Source: Lepus europaeus
Taxonomy: Eukaryota; Chordata; Mammalia; Lagomorpha; Leporidae
Reading direction: 5' to 3'
DNA: 64,000 nt
NCBI RefSeq assembly: GCF_033115175.1
Contig: NC_084835.1
Location: forward strand, 90,269,948-90,333,947
The translations under genes were made by a program, and so were the position numbers. The notes beneath the pieces are model-generated. The model was not told the origin of the DNA. It saw nothing but the letters and a program-made list of their open reading frames with translations, and made no database searches. Of this stretch, positions 12,755 to 24,559 are shown piece after piece; position 1 is the first letter of the stretch; each line of letters opens with the position of its first letter.

Positions 12755-13740
12755 AGCTCTTATATTTCTTTCACCCCTGGCGGAGAGACTTACACTCTGA
12801 GAGGCAGGAATGCCACTTTGCTGATGACTATTCAAAGAAAAGTGTGGTAAGCTATAGATATGACATTAAAAGGATGAATGATGTGACACAGTGAGAAAGA
12901 GGCATGGTTGGACAGGATTTTACAATCCTAATTCAGAATTCCTGCTCTACAACTCAGAGTAAAATTCCTCTCTGCAGCTGGAACATACATGATTTCTGTC
13001 TCCCTTTTGTTGGCCTAACAGCAAGTGTACTATGTTACAGATGTCATGGGTAGATCTCTCATCATCTCATAAGAAAGAAACCTCTGATATATTCCCTGTT
13101 GTCTTCCTTTCCTGGTTCTTTTGCCTAAATTCCTCCAACCTGGTTTGCTTCCCTTGGTAATTCTTCCTCCTATTCCTTCGAAGACTTCCTTTTGTGGATT
13201 CATCAGGGATCCTTCCATTCCAGGATGTGAATGTGTGGTGAGGAAAGAGGATCCCAGTGCCTTGGCATTTTTGTTTCCATAGAATAGGCACCTACTGAAA
13301 CCAGCTAAAGGGCATTGTGTGCTGTCCTTGACTCTCCAGAGCACAAATAGCATTTATCTCTGGGCAGCGGGCAGCGCCAACGCGGGTTTTTGTCAACCTG
13401 TCAATTTTTTTTTTCTTAAACAGAAAGCAGAGTTCAGTAAATAAAGATAAATGATTGTGCTCCTTCTCTGCAGACCCTGGAGCTAAACTGAACAGGCCTC
13501 TTATGGTTTGGCCCTGCTTCATTGACTGTTCAGACAGCCCAGTAATACGACAGATGTACCCAGCCGTTCCCTCTTCCCCGCTGTCCATTAGATTATGTTC
13601 ATTTTGTCTGAGATGCCATTAGAAGTCTCAAGGTCAAAGAAGTCACAGGGAAGAAAAGAGGATGACTAATTTTTTCCTGCATCCCTTCATTGCCTGAAGA
13701 GCCTCCAGACAGGTGGGCTCCTGCTTTGTGAGGGGCACAA

Positions 13741-13766
13741 GGGGGCTTGGGGTGGGGGTGGGGGGG
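13741..13766 (+). other. G-quadruplex motif
   Basis: Four G runs of 5, 4, 5 and 7 bases separated by loops of 3, 1 and 1 base. This comfortably satisfies the G3+N1-7 pattern, and the very short loops are typical of stable folds. No promoter is recognisable beside it. Confidence 0.75.
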
Positions 13767-13962
13767 CTGCGCCATGCAATTTACTTGAAATAAAATGCAG
13801 GTGTGCAATTAACCTAGACACACTTCTGGCAACCAGCATGGCTTGGCATTAGAGGTTTTACTTGAATCAGCGGAGGAAATTATTTGGGATATTTTCCTAA
13901 AGGACAAATGAATTATTTACCTGAAGTCACACATTGAGGAAAAGTTTTTGAAGTGGAGAGGG

Positions 13963-14013
13963 CTCCCTTCCTTCCTCCTTCCCTTCCTTCTTTCTTTCCA
14001 TTCTTCCTTCCTT
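13963..14013 (+). repeat. (CCTT)n-rich pyrimidine tract
   Basis: Imperfect CCTT/CTTT repeats, followed by an A14 run, GGTAA and then a T run. Confidence 0.9.
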
Positions 14014-14170
14014 TAAAAAAAAAAAAAAGGTAATTTTTTTTTTTTGGTCCTAAACAATTTTTCCCTTGGGATTTCTTGAGGATATCATGCAAATAGGGAA
14101 TTTGTCCCTGCTTAGCAGCTGTGATTATGCACGTAATGGTCCTTGAATTTATATAGTGCATTACTCCTGA

Positions 14171-15124
14171 GCTCAAAGCACTTAACGCACATGGTCACAT
14201 CATTAACACTTAGAATCACAGAATGTAAAAACTGGAAGAGACTGTGAGGATCACCTGCTTCAACTCCTGCACAGCAGAAAAATATGCAGTGCTGATATCT
14301 TATATGGGGTCCTCTCCTTGCTTTGAGCATGGGGGACAGATGATCCTTCTAAGTGATGCAAGGGCTACATTTTCTTCATCTCTAAAAACCCCCACACTAT
14401 CTTGTGAAATTCTGGAAATAAAAGAAACAAAGACCAAACCACACACTGGCACTGAGAAACACAGAGATCAAAGGCTAGAAACTTAAAGACCTCCTAACCC
14501 CTCCAGAAATCTAACAATTCTGCCAATACGTACAGAAAGGAGGATCACAAAGAGAAAATTATATCAGAAGTGTCCAGGTTTCATCACTATTTCAATGATT
14601 TCTACCTTATTTAATTTTCAAATATTTTGTGGGATGTGATATAGGATTATTTCTTAATCCTGGAAAAAGTCACCTCTTTCTCTCATCTGATTAATTCTTG
14701 AGATAAGTCATAGTGCACATTGCAAGTGTTAGAACATTGCTCTTTCTCTCTGCCAACACAATTCATGTGAATGATAATATCACGAGTAGACAACTTGAGA
14801 TAATTTCTACATTTGTTATTTATCTAATCCCATTTACATAAAAACTGCCAAGTTCCTTGGAAAACACAGTTGAGGTTGGAGGCTGCTTGGGGAAATGTAG
14901 TAAGAAATTTTTTTTTTTTTTTTTTTTTTTGCTATATAAAGAAACAGAGAAATTCTCCTATACTAACCTGGGATATTGTCATCTAATATTACCCTGAGCA
15001 AGTCAGAGAAAAACAGACTTTAACTTATTTTCCACAACACCATTTTGCAGAGGAGCAGTGCAAGACAAAAGCATGAGAAATTGATGTAGTTTCCATATGC
15101 CTGTTTGTGATGCTTTACTCCCAT
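14171..15124. other. Unassigned non-coding sequence
   Basis: No gene. 14215-14280 (AGAATCACAGAATG...AACTGGAAGAGACTG) looks like an ancient interspersed repeat class but I cannot name it. Confidence 0.4.
14908..14930 (+). repeat. (T)23 run
   Basis: Uninterrupted T run. No retroelement body is recognisable on either side. Confidence 0.95.
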
Positions 15125-15245
15125 GCAGTTGCATTCACCAAATGTGTGTTGAGCATCTTGTATTCATCATTGCAATAGACTGAGGTTATATTGAGAACTA
15201 GAATATATACCTTTCATAAGCCTTTCAGTCTACATAAACACAGAA
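15125..15245 (-). mobile_element. L2 LINE 3' UTR fragment, antisense
   Basis: CACCAAATGTGTGTTGAGCAT resembles the complement of the L2 end (AGTAGGTGCTCAATAAATATTTG), followed by text in the right order for the L2 3' UTR. Diverged. Confidence 0.4.
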
Positions 15246-15728
15246 AATTCAAAAAATACATAAATAACCATATGTTTAAGAATAGAAATGCCAATATACA
15301 CAGCTCAGAGCATAACAGAAGTTTTTGAAAGTAATTCCATGAAAAGAGGGAAAATAAACTTGAATTGGAGTTTGCAGGAGTAAGATGGGATCTTTCAGAC
15401 CATCTCTTTAATATACAGGTAAACTGAGGCCTAGAGAAATAATAGTACTAAACAATGATTACCCAATTCAGAAATAATATAAATTGATACTGTTCCACCT
15501 ATACCATTTCATGCAGTTTAGTTTCTGTTTGAACTTTATGTTGTCTTCTGCAGACTATGAAGAACTAGATCTGAGAACCAAGTGGAGTTTATAGTAGAAA
15601 AGGAGAGAGGAGTGCTCCCCCAGTACAGCAAGCAGAACTAAGCCCAAGACAGATAAAGGAAGTTGATAAAAGACAACTCCCTTTGGCAAGCAGTCACGTA
15701 GTAATGTTCCAGTGTAAAAAACTGTGCC

Positions 15729-16061
15729 GTGGCTTAATAGGCTAATCCTCCACCTCGCAGTGCTGGCACACCGGGTTCTAGTCCTGGTTGGGGCGCTGGA
15801 TTCTATCCCGGTTGCCCCTCTTCCAGGCCAGCTCTCTGCTATGGCCCGGGAAGGCAATGTAAGATGGCCCAAGTCCTTGAGCCCTGTACCCGCATGGGAG
15901 ACCAGGAGAAGAACCTGGCTCCTGGCTTCAGATCAGTGAGATGTGCCAGCCGCAGCGGCCATTGGAGGGTGAACCAATGGCAAAGGAAGACCTTTCTCTC
16001 TGTCTCTCTCTCTCACTATCCACTCCGCCTGTCAAAAAAATAAATAAATAAAATAAAAAGG
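15729..16061 (+). mobile_element. C-repeat SINE, young form
   Basis: Nearly full length: TGGCTTAATAGGCTAATCC, GGTTCTAGTCC (B box), GGATGGCCCAAG-type middle (mutated to AAGATGGCCC), CGGCCATTGGAGGGTGAACC, (TC)n, CTGTCA then A/T-rich tail. Flanks 15720-15728 and 16062-16070 both read AACTGTGCC, a clean target-site duplication. Confidence 0.95.
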
Positions 16062-16254
16062 AACTGTGCCAGATGCCGTAGGCGTGACAAAAATTTTTCT
16101 TCCTTCTATTGTTTCTGCCCCTAAGGAAGGAACTCTCTTTTGAATAGGAGATAACAAGAACACAGAGATAAGGTGAACTAAGAAACTACAGGGTAGTCAT
16201 GATGTTTCAAAGACCGAGAACATCTACACACAAACAGTTGGCAGATCTCATCTG

Positions 16255-17392
16255 GAGTCAGCTGTTGCATTTCCGACTCATACATTCACTGGATTCTTGA
16301 CACTTCCACCTGAATGCCTTATATGTCCCTCAGTTTCAAAAATACAAGATTAATTCATAACTCCCACCTTCTTGCATCTTCCATCCTTGGCCTTCCTCTT
16401 AAGTTTCCCATCTCAGTCATACTCCTTAGTTGCCCATCTTAAGTGATAACACCACCCCTCACACCAACTTACCCAATTACCCAAGCCAGAAACCAGGAAA
16501 TCCTGCACTCTCCCCATCCATTATTCCTTACACCCACTCTCCCTGTCCATTATTCCTTACACCCACTCTTCCTGTCCATTATTCCTTACACCCAATCAAC
16601 TCCAGGTAGTTTCATTCCTTAAATAATTCTAGAAGCTCAGGATACAGTCCAAATGACCTAGTCCAAGATGCTATCATCCCTCTTCTGGACTGGACTAGGG
16701 AATGAATGTACTAACTGGTCTCTAGGCTTCCTGGTTTCCCCATCTGCAGTTCAGTTAACTGAAGTTATATGATAGAAGTTATATGATCATTCTTTAAGAC
16801 ATACCTAATTGTATCTTTCTCTTTATTGTTGCTTTTAGGATTAAATATAAAATTTCTTAACATTTTTCAATTTTATCCCATTTCCCCCTATTCACTTCCA
16901 TTATATCATCTCCCACCAATTTTCCTTCACCTTACAGTATTCTATCTATTCCATCAATATAGGGTCTACTTGATTTCTTAGTATTGTCATATTTTCTTTG
17001 CATATGTCATTTTCCCATCTAATTCTCTATTATACTCTTCCCATACAGTCACATGGGAATAAATACAAATACAATACAGATATACATATACCACTCATAT
17101 GGCTAACTCCAATCTCTCTTTAGGTTTCAGTTTAACTCTTACATCTTTCCAGAGTTTCCCTGATCCCTACCTTAAGCACAGATCCTTCTTCCACAGCAAT
17201 TACTTGCCAAGATCCCGTTTCCACATCATCATGTTTTCTCATCATAAGATGAACTATACTTTTCAGCAGTTTTTAAATGTCTGTGTTTCTCATAGGAATG
17301 GAAGTTCTAACTTATAGCCTGCTTGGCCCTTAGTACTTAGCACAAAATATGCACATAGTGCTAAATAAATATTGAGTGAATGGATGATCATT
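16255..17392 (+). mobile_element. L2 LINE, distal ORF2 and 3' UTR, degenerate
   Basis: Recognisable L2 order: CACCTGAATGCC, TTGCCCATCTTAAGTGATAAC, CAAGCCAGAAACCAGGAAATCC, a 'tcatccctcttctggactgg'-like block, then 17090-17392 with TCCCTGATCCCTACC and the L2 end AGCACAAAATATGCACATAGTGCTAAATAAATATTGAGTGAATG. Internal parts are missing. It contains a 29-bp tandem expansion. Confidence 0.6.
16518..16594 (+). repeat. 29-bp minisatellite, about 2.7 units
   Basis: Two full units (16518-16546, 16547-16575) and a partial third (16576-16594) of CCATTATTCCTTACACCCAC followed by TCTYCCTGT. Units differ at one position, so the expansion is much younger than the L2 in which it lies. Confidence 0.95.
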
Positions 17393-17508
17393 TGGTGATA
17401 TCTGGGGAACGTAAACAATTCTCCAAAGGTATGAAGGAGGACTCCTTCTAACTGAAAAATATATATATATATATTAGATACTTGTAAGCAATTTAAAAGT
17501 TCCTTATC

Positions 17509-17780
17509 GGCCAGCTCCACGGCTCATTTGGCTAATCCTCCCCTTGTGGTGCCAGCACCCCGGGTTCTAGTCCCATTTGGGGCGCCAGATTCTGTCCCGG
17601 TTGCTCCTCTTCCAGTCCAGCTCTCTGCTGTGGCCCGGGAGTGCAGTGGAGGATGGCCCAAGTGCTTGGGCCCTGCACTCACATGGGAAACCAGGAGAAG
17701 CACCTGGTTCCTGGCTTCGGATCGGCGCAGCACACCAGCCATAGTGGCCATTTAGGGGGTGAACCAACGGTAAAGGAAGA

Positions 17781-17815
<35 letters not shown>

Positions 17816-17880
17816 CTCACTCTCGCTCTCGCTCTCACTTTCTCTCACTGTCTATCTCTGTCTGTCCAAAAAAAAAAAAA
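17509..17880 (+). mobile_element. C-repeat SINE, young form
   Basis: Full length: GGCCAGCTCCACGGCTCATTTGG head, GGTTCTAGTCCC B box, GAGTGCAGTGGAGGATGGCC, CTTCGGATCGGCGCAGC, then an expanded (TC)n/(CTCG)n tract and an A17 tail. Flanks 17495-17508 (AAAAGTTCCTTATC) and 17881-17893 (AAAAGTCCTTATC) form the target-site duplication. Confidence 0.96.
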
Positions 17881-19929
17881 AAAAGTCCTTATCCCATGCC
17901 TGTATCAAACTACAGCTAAGTCCATCATTTTCCTGAGCATTATATTCATTCACAAGTGTTAATGAGTCTGAAAAAAAATAATTACAATGGTAACAAATTA
18001 GGGATCTGTTACACTAACTAACTTCTCTCTATTAACACAGACTTTACTTTGAAGAGCAGAAAGAGCCAAGTGAGCAGATTTCATAATTGCAGAACTTTAT
18101 TTTCACTTTGCTCTAACTTTCCCAGTGAAACAGAACATAAAGAAAGTCCTTTGCAAATGGATAATTACACACCACATCTCAGGATTATGAGATACTGTGT
18201 AACCTTTTCTTCTCTTTTTCTAATGTGACTGAGCATCATCATAGCACTATTCCTGCTCTTATGGGAAAAAGAGCACTTCAAGTCACTCTTCATGTCTAAC
18301 AGCATGATTTCATGTTTATTAACATATACCCATAAAATTTCTAATTTTCAGCACCAAAGAGAACATACAGATCACCTAATCCAAATTTCTATTTTAAAAA
18401 GCTAAAATGAAGGTCAAAAACAGTTAAATGCCTCCCTCCAACTTGAAAATTCTCGAATAAGAGAAACTTACATCAAATGTACAGAAATGGCTTCCTTAAG
18501 AGAAGTGTAAAGCAGAGGGTCATGCTTAGGTCAAGAAGAGTACATAGGATAGAGACAGATGTCAAAATATAAATGCAGATACTTGCTTTGTTCAGGGTTT
18601 TAAAACTACTTATTTGATATTTATTCCCTTCATACATAAAATGGTCAGATACAACAATGTTAGGAGCTCAGAGTATGTCGACATACAGATTTGCCTCCAA
18701 CCCAAAATATATTCAAATATCACCAATATAACATTACTCTTGACTAATATTTCACCTTCTCATTAGGCTCAACAATACATCATGGTTGGTCAACTTTGGT
18801 AAATATGTTCATTCTTATAATTCATGGATTAAGAGTTTGGTAATACATGTGGGCAAACACCCAGCAAACTCTGTAATAATGAGTTTTAAGATGCTTTCTC
18901 TCTCTCATCAGTGTGTTAAGAACAATTTTGAGTCACCTCAAATCTTTAACTATGAAATCCCTTCTTGACAGGCATTCAAAAAATCAAAGTTTCAAACAAT
19001 CTGGTCTCTAAAATTTCCAGTAAATCCTGGACTTTGGTTTTTACAGTTTGGGCCCAACTGAAAAAATCGAAGGACCTATGTCTCTCATCTTATAGAGACA
19101 CCAACTAATCAGACTATTTGGATTATATTAGAAGGACTGTCAAGATGTGATGTGGTACCAGACTTTAAGTTTCTATAATGGAAAATGCTATTAATACAAA
19201 TGTTTGAGAATTAAAAAGTCTAATGATCTTGTGTTACTAGACATGATAGTTATCTTAATGAGAAAGCCCCAGAGGCCTAAAGGGTTAAATACTTGTAAAA
19301 TCCTACAGGTGCTTTCAAAAATACTGTGAAGTAAGCAAGTGCCTCTTGTTGGTTGATGAGTTTATAATTTTAATTTTAAACATGTGTCTCAAAGTTTTAA
19401 TTTGTATCTGGATGATGTCTATCTGGATCACTATGGGAAAGTATGAAATTCATATGGTTGTTTGAAGTAACACAGATCAACCAATAGCTTTTCTGTCGAT
19501 GTGTTATATTTAACCATGTCCACAGCCAAGAAAATTAGTTCACATATCATATTGAATTCAAAGACCCAGGCTCCTGATCAAGATTTTAGAAGATACACCA
19601 ATAGAATTCAAGGAATGAGAGGTTCATAAAGGATCTCTGTTTCATTCACCTGTCCAAAAAAGTAAGGTATACATCTTTACAAGAATTCAACTCTGACATT
19701 CTTTAATAAATCAATTGAAAGTTTTCTGCTGAAGTCAACAATGACCTTATATTGCTAAAATCAGTAATCAAATTTAAGCCTTCATCCTACCCTTCTCATC
19801 AGAAGCAGCATTTGAAAAATAATCACACTTACTTTCCTGAAGCCCTTTCTTCTTCTTCTGGTCTTTGGAATTCTATTGTTATTTAATATACTAGCACACT
19901 GGATGCTCCTCCTCAAACTGCTTTTCTAA
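17881..19929. other. Unassigned AT-rich sequence
   Basis: About 2 kb with no gene and no repeat I can name. Short open frames only (for example 18786-18968). Confidence 0.5.
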
Positions 19930-21060
19930 CTTCTCATTTTACCAAACTTTAAATATTAGAATTCTCAAAGGCTGACACTTTGGATATCTTCCTCATCTAC
20001 AAACATGCTCCAATTGGTTTCAGCCAAGTTTGTGACTTTAAACATTTTCTAAATGCTTGGGCTCTCCACTAAACTCCATGATCTTATTATCAAATACTTT
20101 CTTAGTTTCAATGATTAAATGTCCACTAGGCACTTGACTGAAAGCTGTATAAAGTAAACTCTTCACTTTAATCCAAACCTGATCCTTCTGCTGCCTTGTG
20201 TGTCTCTGTAAATGATTGCCTATTTCCCCATGTGCTTGGGTCCAAAAGCTTGAAGTCAGTCTTTATCCCTTTCTTTAATTGGTAACTAACCTCTTACCCC
20301 AAAACTCATTGGATGTCCTTTGAAAAATAGAACAAGAATTTAACCAATTTGTCTGCTTCCAAGTAAATCAGTTCAAGTTATTCTCATTCCCTTGTAAGAA
20401 CATTACAGTAGCTTTTTTTTTTAATTAAACTTTTATTTAATGAATATAAATTTCCAAAGTACAGCTTATGGGTTACAATGGCTTCCCCCTCCCAATAATG
20501 AAACTTCCTACTTTTACTTACAGACATTCTAATATTATTGAAAAACTTAAGTTTGACCATAACTACCCATTTCCAGTGAGTCTTCCCATGGCCTTCAAAA
20601 CTCTACATAATTCAGCTTCCCACTACCTCACAGGACATAGGCACTTACCTCTCCCTCTTTCCTCTGTTGTAACCATCCTGGATTTTCTGCCATTTTCCAT
20701 ATGTATCAAGTCCATTTCCACCTCAAAACCTTTCCTTGTGTATTTTCTAGGCTGAAAAAACCTCATCTCCCAGATACACAAATGGTTAATCTCCTCTCTT
20801 CACTTCTTCAGTAGTCTTCCCACTAAAAAATAGCATCTCTGCTCTGGGTTCTTCATGCACTCATTGTTCTGCTATATTTATCTCCATAGCACTTGTCATC
20901 ACATAACTTACTATTATTTGTTATCTGTCTTTCTTTATCAATCCACTGGAAGGTAAGTTTCTATATAAGAAGGAAATTTATTTTATTCACTATGAATTTT
21001 CCATGCTTGGAATTATAAATTGTACATAGTAGATGTGTAATAAAAATCTCTGTGAATGAA
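19930..21060 (+). mobile_element. L2 LINE, distal ORF2 and 3' UTR, degenerate
   Basis: Long L2 match by word order: AAATGTCCACTAGGCAC, CCAAACCTGATCCTTCTGCTGCC, CTCTACATAATTCAGCTTCCC, TCTCCATAGCACTTGTCATCAC, and the end TACATAGTAGATGTGTAATAAAAATC. It is interrupted at 20412-20495 by a rabbit L1 3' end. No coding capacity remains. Confidence 0.6.
20412..20495 (-). mobile_element. Rabbit-type L1, extreme 3' end, antisense
   Basis: T run, then AACTTTTATTTAATGAATATAAATTTCC, AAAGTACAGCTTATGG and GTTACAATGGCTTCCCCCTCCC: the complement of the L1 3' end seen in sense at about 60.3-60.4 kb. Severely 5' truncated (about 85 bases), inserted in an L2. Confidence 0.8.
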
Positions 21061-21580
21061 AAAAAATGGTAAGTATATTAAATGAGTATTAGTCTAATCA
21101 AAACAATATGGTTACTTTATAGCAAATACTACAAAGAGTCACATTGGGGCTCAACTAATTAGTCCCTGTATCATTCCTGTGATTTGAGGAAAATTGAGCA
21201 ATACATCCAGTTCAAGAAGAATTCGTATTGAAGGGCTTCAACTCATCTCTCTAAATAGAATCTTGGGGAAAAAATATGTCACTCATGAAGCCATGGAAGC
21301 AAAAACTGTTATGTTGCTCTGCATTCTATTTGAGCACCAAATGTACCACAGTCAGAGGGAAGAAAGCTAATTTAATTATGGTCCCCAAAATAATTCAAAT
21401 ATTTGGCATTTCCCATCAGTGTGTCTCTGTAGCCAAAAAAGAAGTTATTCTCCACTTTTCCTATTTTTAGGAACAAAGGTATATCAAACAGTTTGTCAAT
21501 ATGATACTTACATGAGGCAATTGCCAATTATTCACCATTATTCTAATGCAAACATGGTAAGCTTGGTTAATCGTTGTGTT
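21061..21580. other. Unassigned non-coding sequence
   Basis: Nothing recognised; one 64-codon open frame (21276-21470, plus) without family features. Confidence 0.5.
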
Positions 21581-21908
21581 TTAAATTTTTTTTAATTTAT
21601 TTATGTATGTTGTAACTAAGAGGCAAAGATACAAAGAAAGAGACAGAAGGGGTGAGTGGGGGTGGGTAAAAATAAAGACAGAAGACAGTTCCAATCCAGT
21701 TGTTCACTTCCCAAGTGCTGGGAGCCGGGAAATATATACAGGTTTCTGATGTGGGTGCCAAGGACTCAACTACTGGAGCCATCATCTCAGCCTCCTAGGG
21801 TGTGCATTAGCAGAAAGCTGGAGTCTAGACTCAAACCAAGGACTTAAACCAAGACACTCTGATTTTGCATATGGGCATCTCACCTGGCATCAATCACCAG
21901 GCCTGCCC
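21581..21908 (-). mobile_element. C-repeat SINE, old, antisense
   Basis: Reads TTTTTTTTAATTTATTTATG, then an A/G-rich tract, GTTCACTTCCCAAGTGCTGG, CAGAAAGCTGGAGTCTAGACTC and a decayed head ending at GGCCTGCCCC. Diverged but in correct order. Confidence 0.75.
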
Positions 21909-22010
21909 CAGTCATACTTTTTGATTTGGCAAACTCATATCGGATATGGGCTCTCAACTGACATCAACCACCAGTCGGCCCTAGTTGTGCTTTTCGCTTT
22001 CACAAACCTA
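21869..22010 (+). repeat. Diverged tandem duplication, about 70-bp unit
   Basis: Unit 1 (21869-21937) runs from ATATGGGCATCTCACCTGGC through CATCAATCACCAG to TTTGATTTGGCAAACTCA. Unit 2 (21945-22010) runs from ATATGGGCTCTCAACTGAC through CATCAACCACCAG to TTTCGCTTTCACAAACCTA. The unit joins the SINE's 5' head to its genomic flank, so it arose after SINE insertion. Confidence 0.75.
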
Positions 22011-22523
22011 GTATAGAATTTAACTTTCTTTGGAAATAAGCATTTTCTTTTGTTTCCTCTGAGGCAACCTGGTGGCCAAACTTTCCCTGACAGTGATATC
22101 AGCATCCACCTCCTCTCTGAACACCCCAATATGATACAGTGTAACACCTGATAATATAACTCATGGAAATCATTGGCTATAATTTCATGCATTTCCATCA
22201 CAATAGTTTGCAGATTGTCCTTTGCAAGGCAAATACACATTAAATGATTGTTAATTTATAAAAACTATTAAGAATCTTTAAAATGTCCTGGATTTGGGAA
22301 TTAAGGAAAATCTGGTTATATTCAGGGTTTTTTGCTTATTAGTAGAAATTTTAGAAAGTTTAATTTCTGTGTCTATAAAAGATAATGGTGCTTATCTCCA
22401 TTCATAGTGCTATGATGAGGGGTAACAGTTCATTCAAGTGAAGTGAATCACACTGCACATTGTACATTATAGATATCTGCTACTGCTGGCTGAATCTGAA
22501 TCTGGGTTATTATACTCTTAGAG
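22011..22523. other. Unassigned non-coding sequence
   Basis: No gene or repeat recognised. Confidence 0.5.
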
Positions 22524-22715
22524 TGTAGTTCCTGCAGCCTGAGTTCTCAGTTCTAGCCATGTGGTAGAATCACTCGAAAAAGAGTTTTTAAAATATTGAT
22601 CACCTGTACCCATTCCAGATTAATTAGCTTATCAAGGGAAAAAAGTCCAGTCTTGGGGATATTTCAAAATTCTCCAGTTGATTCTAATGTTTAGTCACGG
22701 TTAAGAACTACACTG
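22524..22715 (+). mobile_element. MER20-like hAT DNA transposon remnant
   Basis: The left side GAGTTCTCAGTTCTAGCCATGTGG and right side CCAGTTGATTCTAATGTT...GGTTAAGAACTAC match MER20's inverted ends and the characteristic 'TGATTCTAATGTGCAGCC' block; the middle CCAGATTAATTAG fits the 'GATTTAATTGG' centre. Length of about 190 bases is close to the usual 220. Confidence 0.55.
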
Positions 22716-22717
22716 CT

Positions 22718-22955
22718 GAAGTCAGTCTGCCCAAGATCAGATTCCAGCTCTGTCACTTAGCTTCTTACTTGTGACTTTGTTCCCGCAAATTAATCATTCT
22801 TGCTTGATTCTCTCAGTCTGTAAAATGGGGTTAATAATGAAACCTTTTTCACAGGGTTGCTATGAACAGTCAAAGAAATAATTCATAGAAAGTATTTAAA
22901 AATGCCATCAAGGACATGGTTAGAGCTCAATAAATGACAGCTAAGATTATAAATA
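22718..22955 (+). mobile_element. MIR SINE
   Basis: Near full-length MIR order: GATTCCAGCTCTGTCACTTAGC, CTCAGTCTGTAAAATGGGG, TTAATAATGA...CAGGGTTGCTATGAACAGTC, and AGAGCTCAATAAATGACAGCT at the end. Confidence 0.7.
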
Positions 22956-24559
22956 AAAATCAGGTCTATTTCATTCTTCTCAAGAGCAGTTACTGAGCTT
23001 TATGTTCATTTCTCATCCCAGAAATGAGACCGTGTAACTAGTGCACATTGTGTTCATGCTTACAGACCAGCTAGGCCTTGTCGAAGATATGCTACAATGC
23101 AAAATTTTGCAGAATGAAATCTCAACATAAACAGATATCTACTCAGAAATCATAAAATATCAGGAACCATTTGAGGCAAGATAAACCCCTGAGGAAATAA
23201 ATGGAAATAGGAACATCACCAAAGGAAATGAAAATTCTGTAATCTATAATTCTGTCCTTGGCTAGTTTTAGAGGGGAGTAAATGAGAAGGAAAGGGGAAA
23301 ATGTGTTCTAACACATTTAAATTATGAGGAAGAGCAATTTGGAGCAAGCTGAGTCTTCAAGACTAGAGAAATATTGACTATGGAGTGGGAAAACTCTGGC
23401 AGATTACCGATATCTCTTTGACATGAAGATTGAGCATTCTATTATAAAAGTAGAGCATTAACAAGATGATATTAAAAATTCAGTGCTGATCTATGCTTCA
23501 ATCTTCAGAGCAAAACTTATCAAGAAGGACACACTGTATAATGGCTAAATGGTGTTTTCTTCATTATATTGGCACTTTACAAATTCAGAAATGAACACTT
23601 ACCTCATATCATTTGTTTTCTTTAGACAGTTCCAAGAAGAAAAATGCCAAATAATTATATTCTTGTTACACTCCAGAATCTTCATTTGATATTCAATATG
23701 AAGACTAATATGAGGAGGTAGAAAATAATTTCTCTTCACCTATCTGATACAGTTTACTTTTATTATCAAAGCTCTTTATGGAAAATTCAATAGAATTCAT
23801 ATAGCCTACTTTTTAATTCTGTAAGTTCCCACATTAACTACATAAAATAAGCAGGGTTTTTAAGAAAATTAGTTGATGGTAACAGTAAGTAAATTGACAT
23901 ATGGTCAATTGTTCTATTTTCTGGCATTTTTATTGGAAAAACATGATGCTTGCTGCATTATAGTAATGATGATGATTATTTTGAACATATTTAATAAAGT
24001 GCTTTAGATTTGACTATTTCTATTAAATTAACCAGATGGTGATAGCACATAATTTCACCCAGAAATGTACATTAATTATTAACAATAAATGTAGGGCAAA
24101 ACAACAGACTTCAGTAACATAACTGCACATCTGCAAAGGAGATTGTTGGTGGTGTAAAAATGCTAATTCTGTGATTAATCTTCCATTTGGCTACTGAGCA
24201 ACAGAATTCATGCAAAAAAGAGCTCTAAGATAAATGATGGAGTATGCAGACCCCAAATCAGATTCCAATTGGAGACACCAGAAGGACACTTTGGTAGGCA
24301 GTAGGAAATTCTCACCAAAAATGTATGTACTTCGATCACAATGGAATTTGGAAGATATATTCTGTTACCTTTATTTAATAAATTTTCCCTGAAGGAAAAA
24401 ATACAGGACACTCTTTTCTTCTCTATTTCCTACCATTTCAAACCTAACATCCTATAACATACCCCTCAGACAAATACCATTTTCTCACAGCCTCCCATCT
24501 TCTCTTCACAACACAGAGAAGATATCCTCTAGTGTTACAAAGCCATTGTACTTTTTACA
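22956..24559. other. Unassigned AT-rich sequence
   Basis: No gene and no named repeat seen in this 1.6 kb. Confidence 0.5.

Larger units (their letters stand above)
13300..14170. other. Unique stretch resembling conserved non-coding DNA
   Basis: Apart from simple-sequence tracts there is no repeat signature here. The stretch is less AT-rich than its neighbours and holds a perfect POU-type octamer ATGCAAAT at 14087-14094. Open frames (13292-13588 and 13599-13808, minus) have no family signature. A candidate regulatory or conserved element only by appearance; an alignment to other mammals would decide. Confidence 0.25.

Noticed and set aside
16518..16594. Regular 29-bp repeats as a CRISPR-like array
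   Set aside because: The units are contiguous with no spacers and lie in a mammalian L2; it is a minisatellite.
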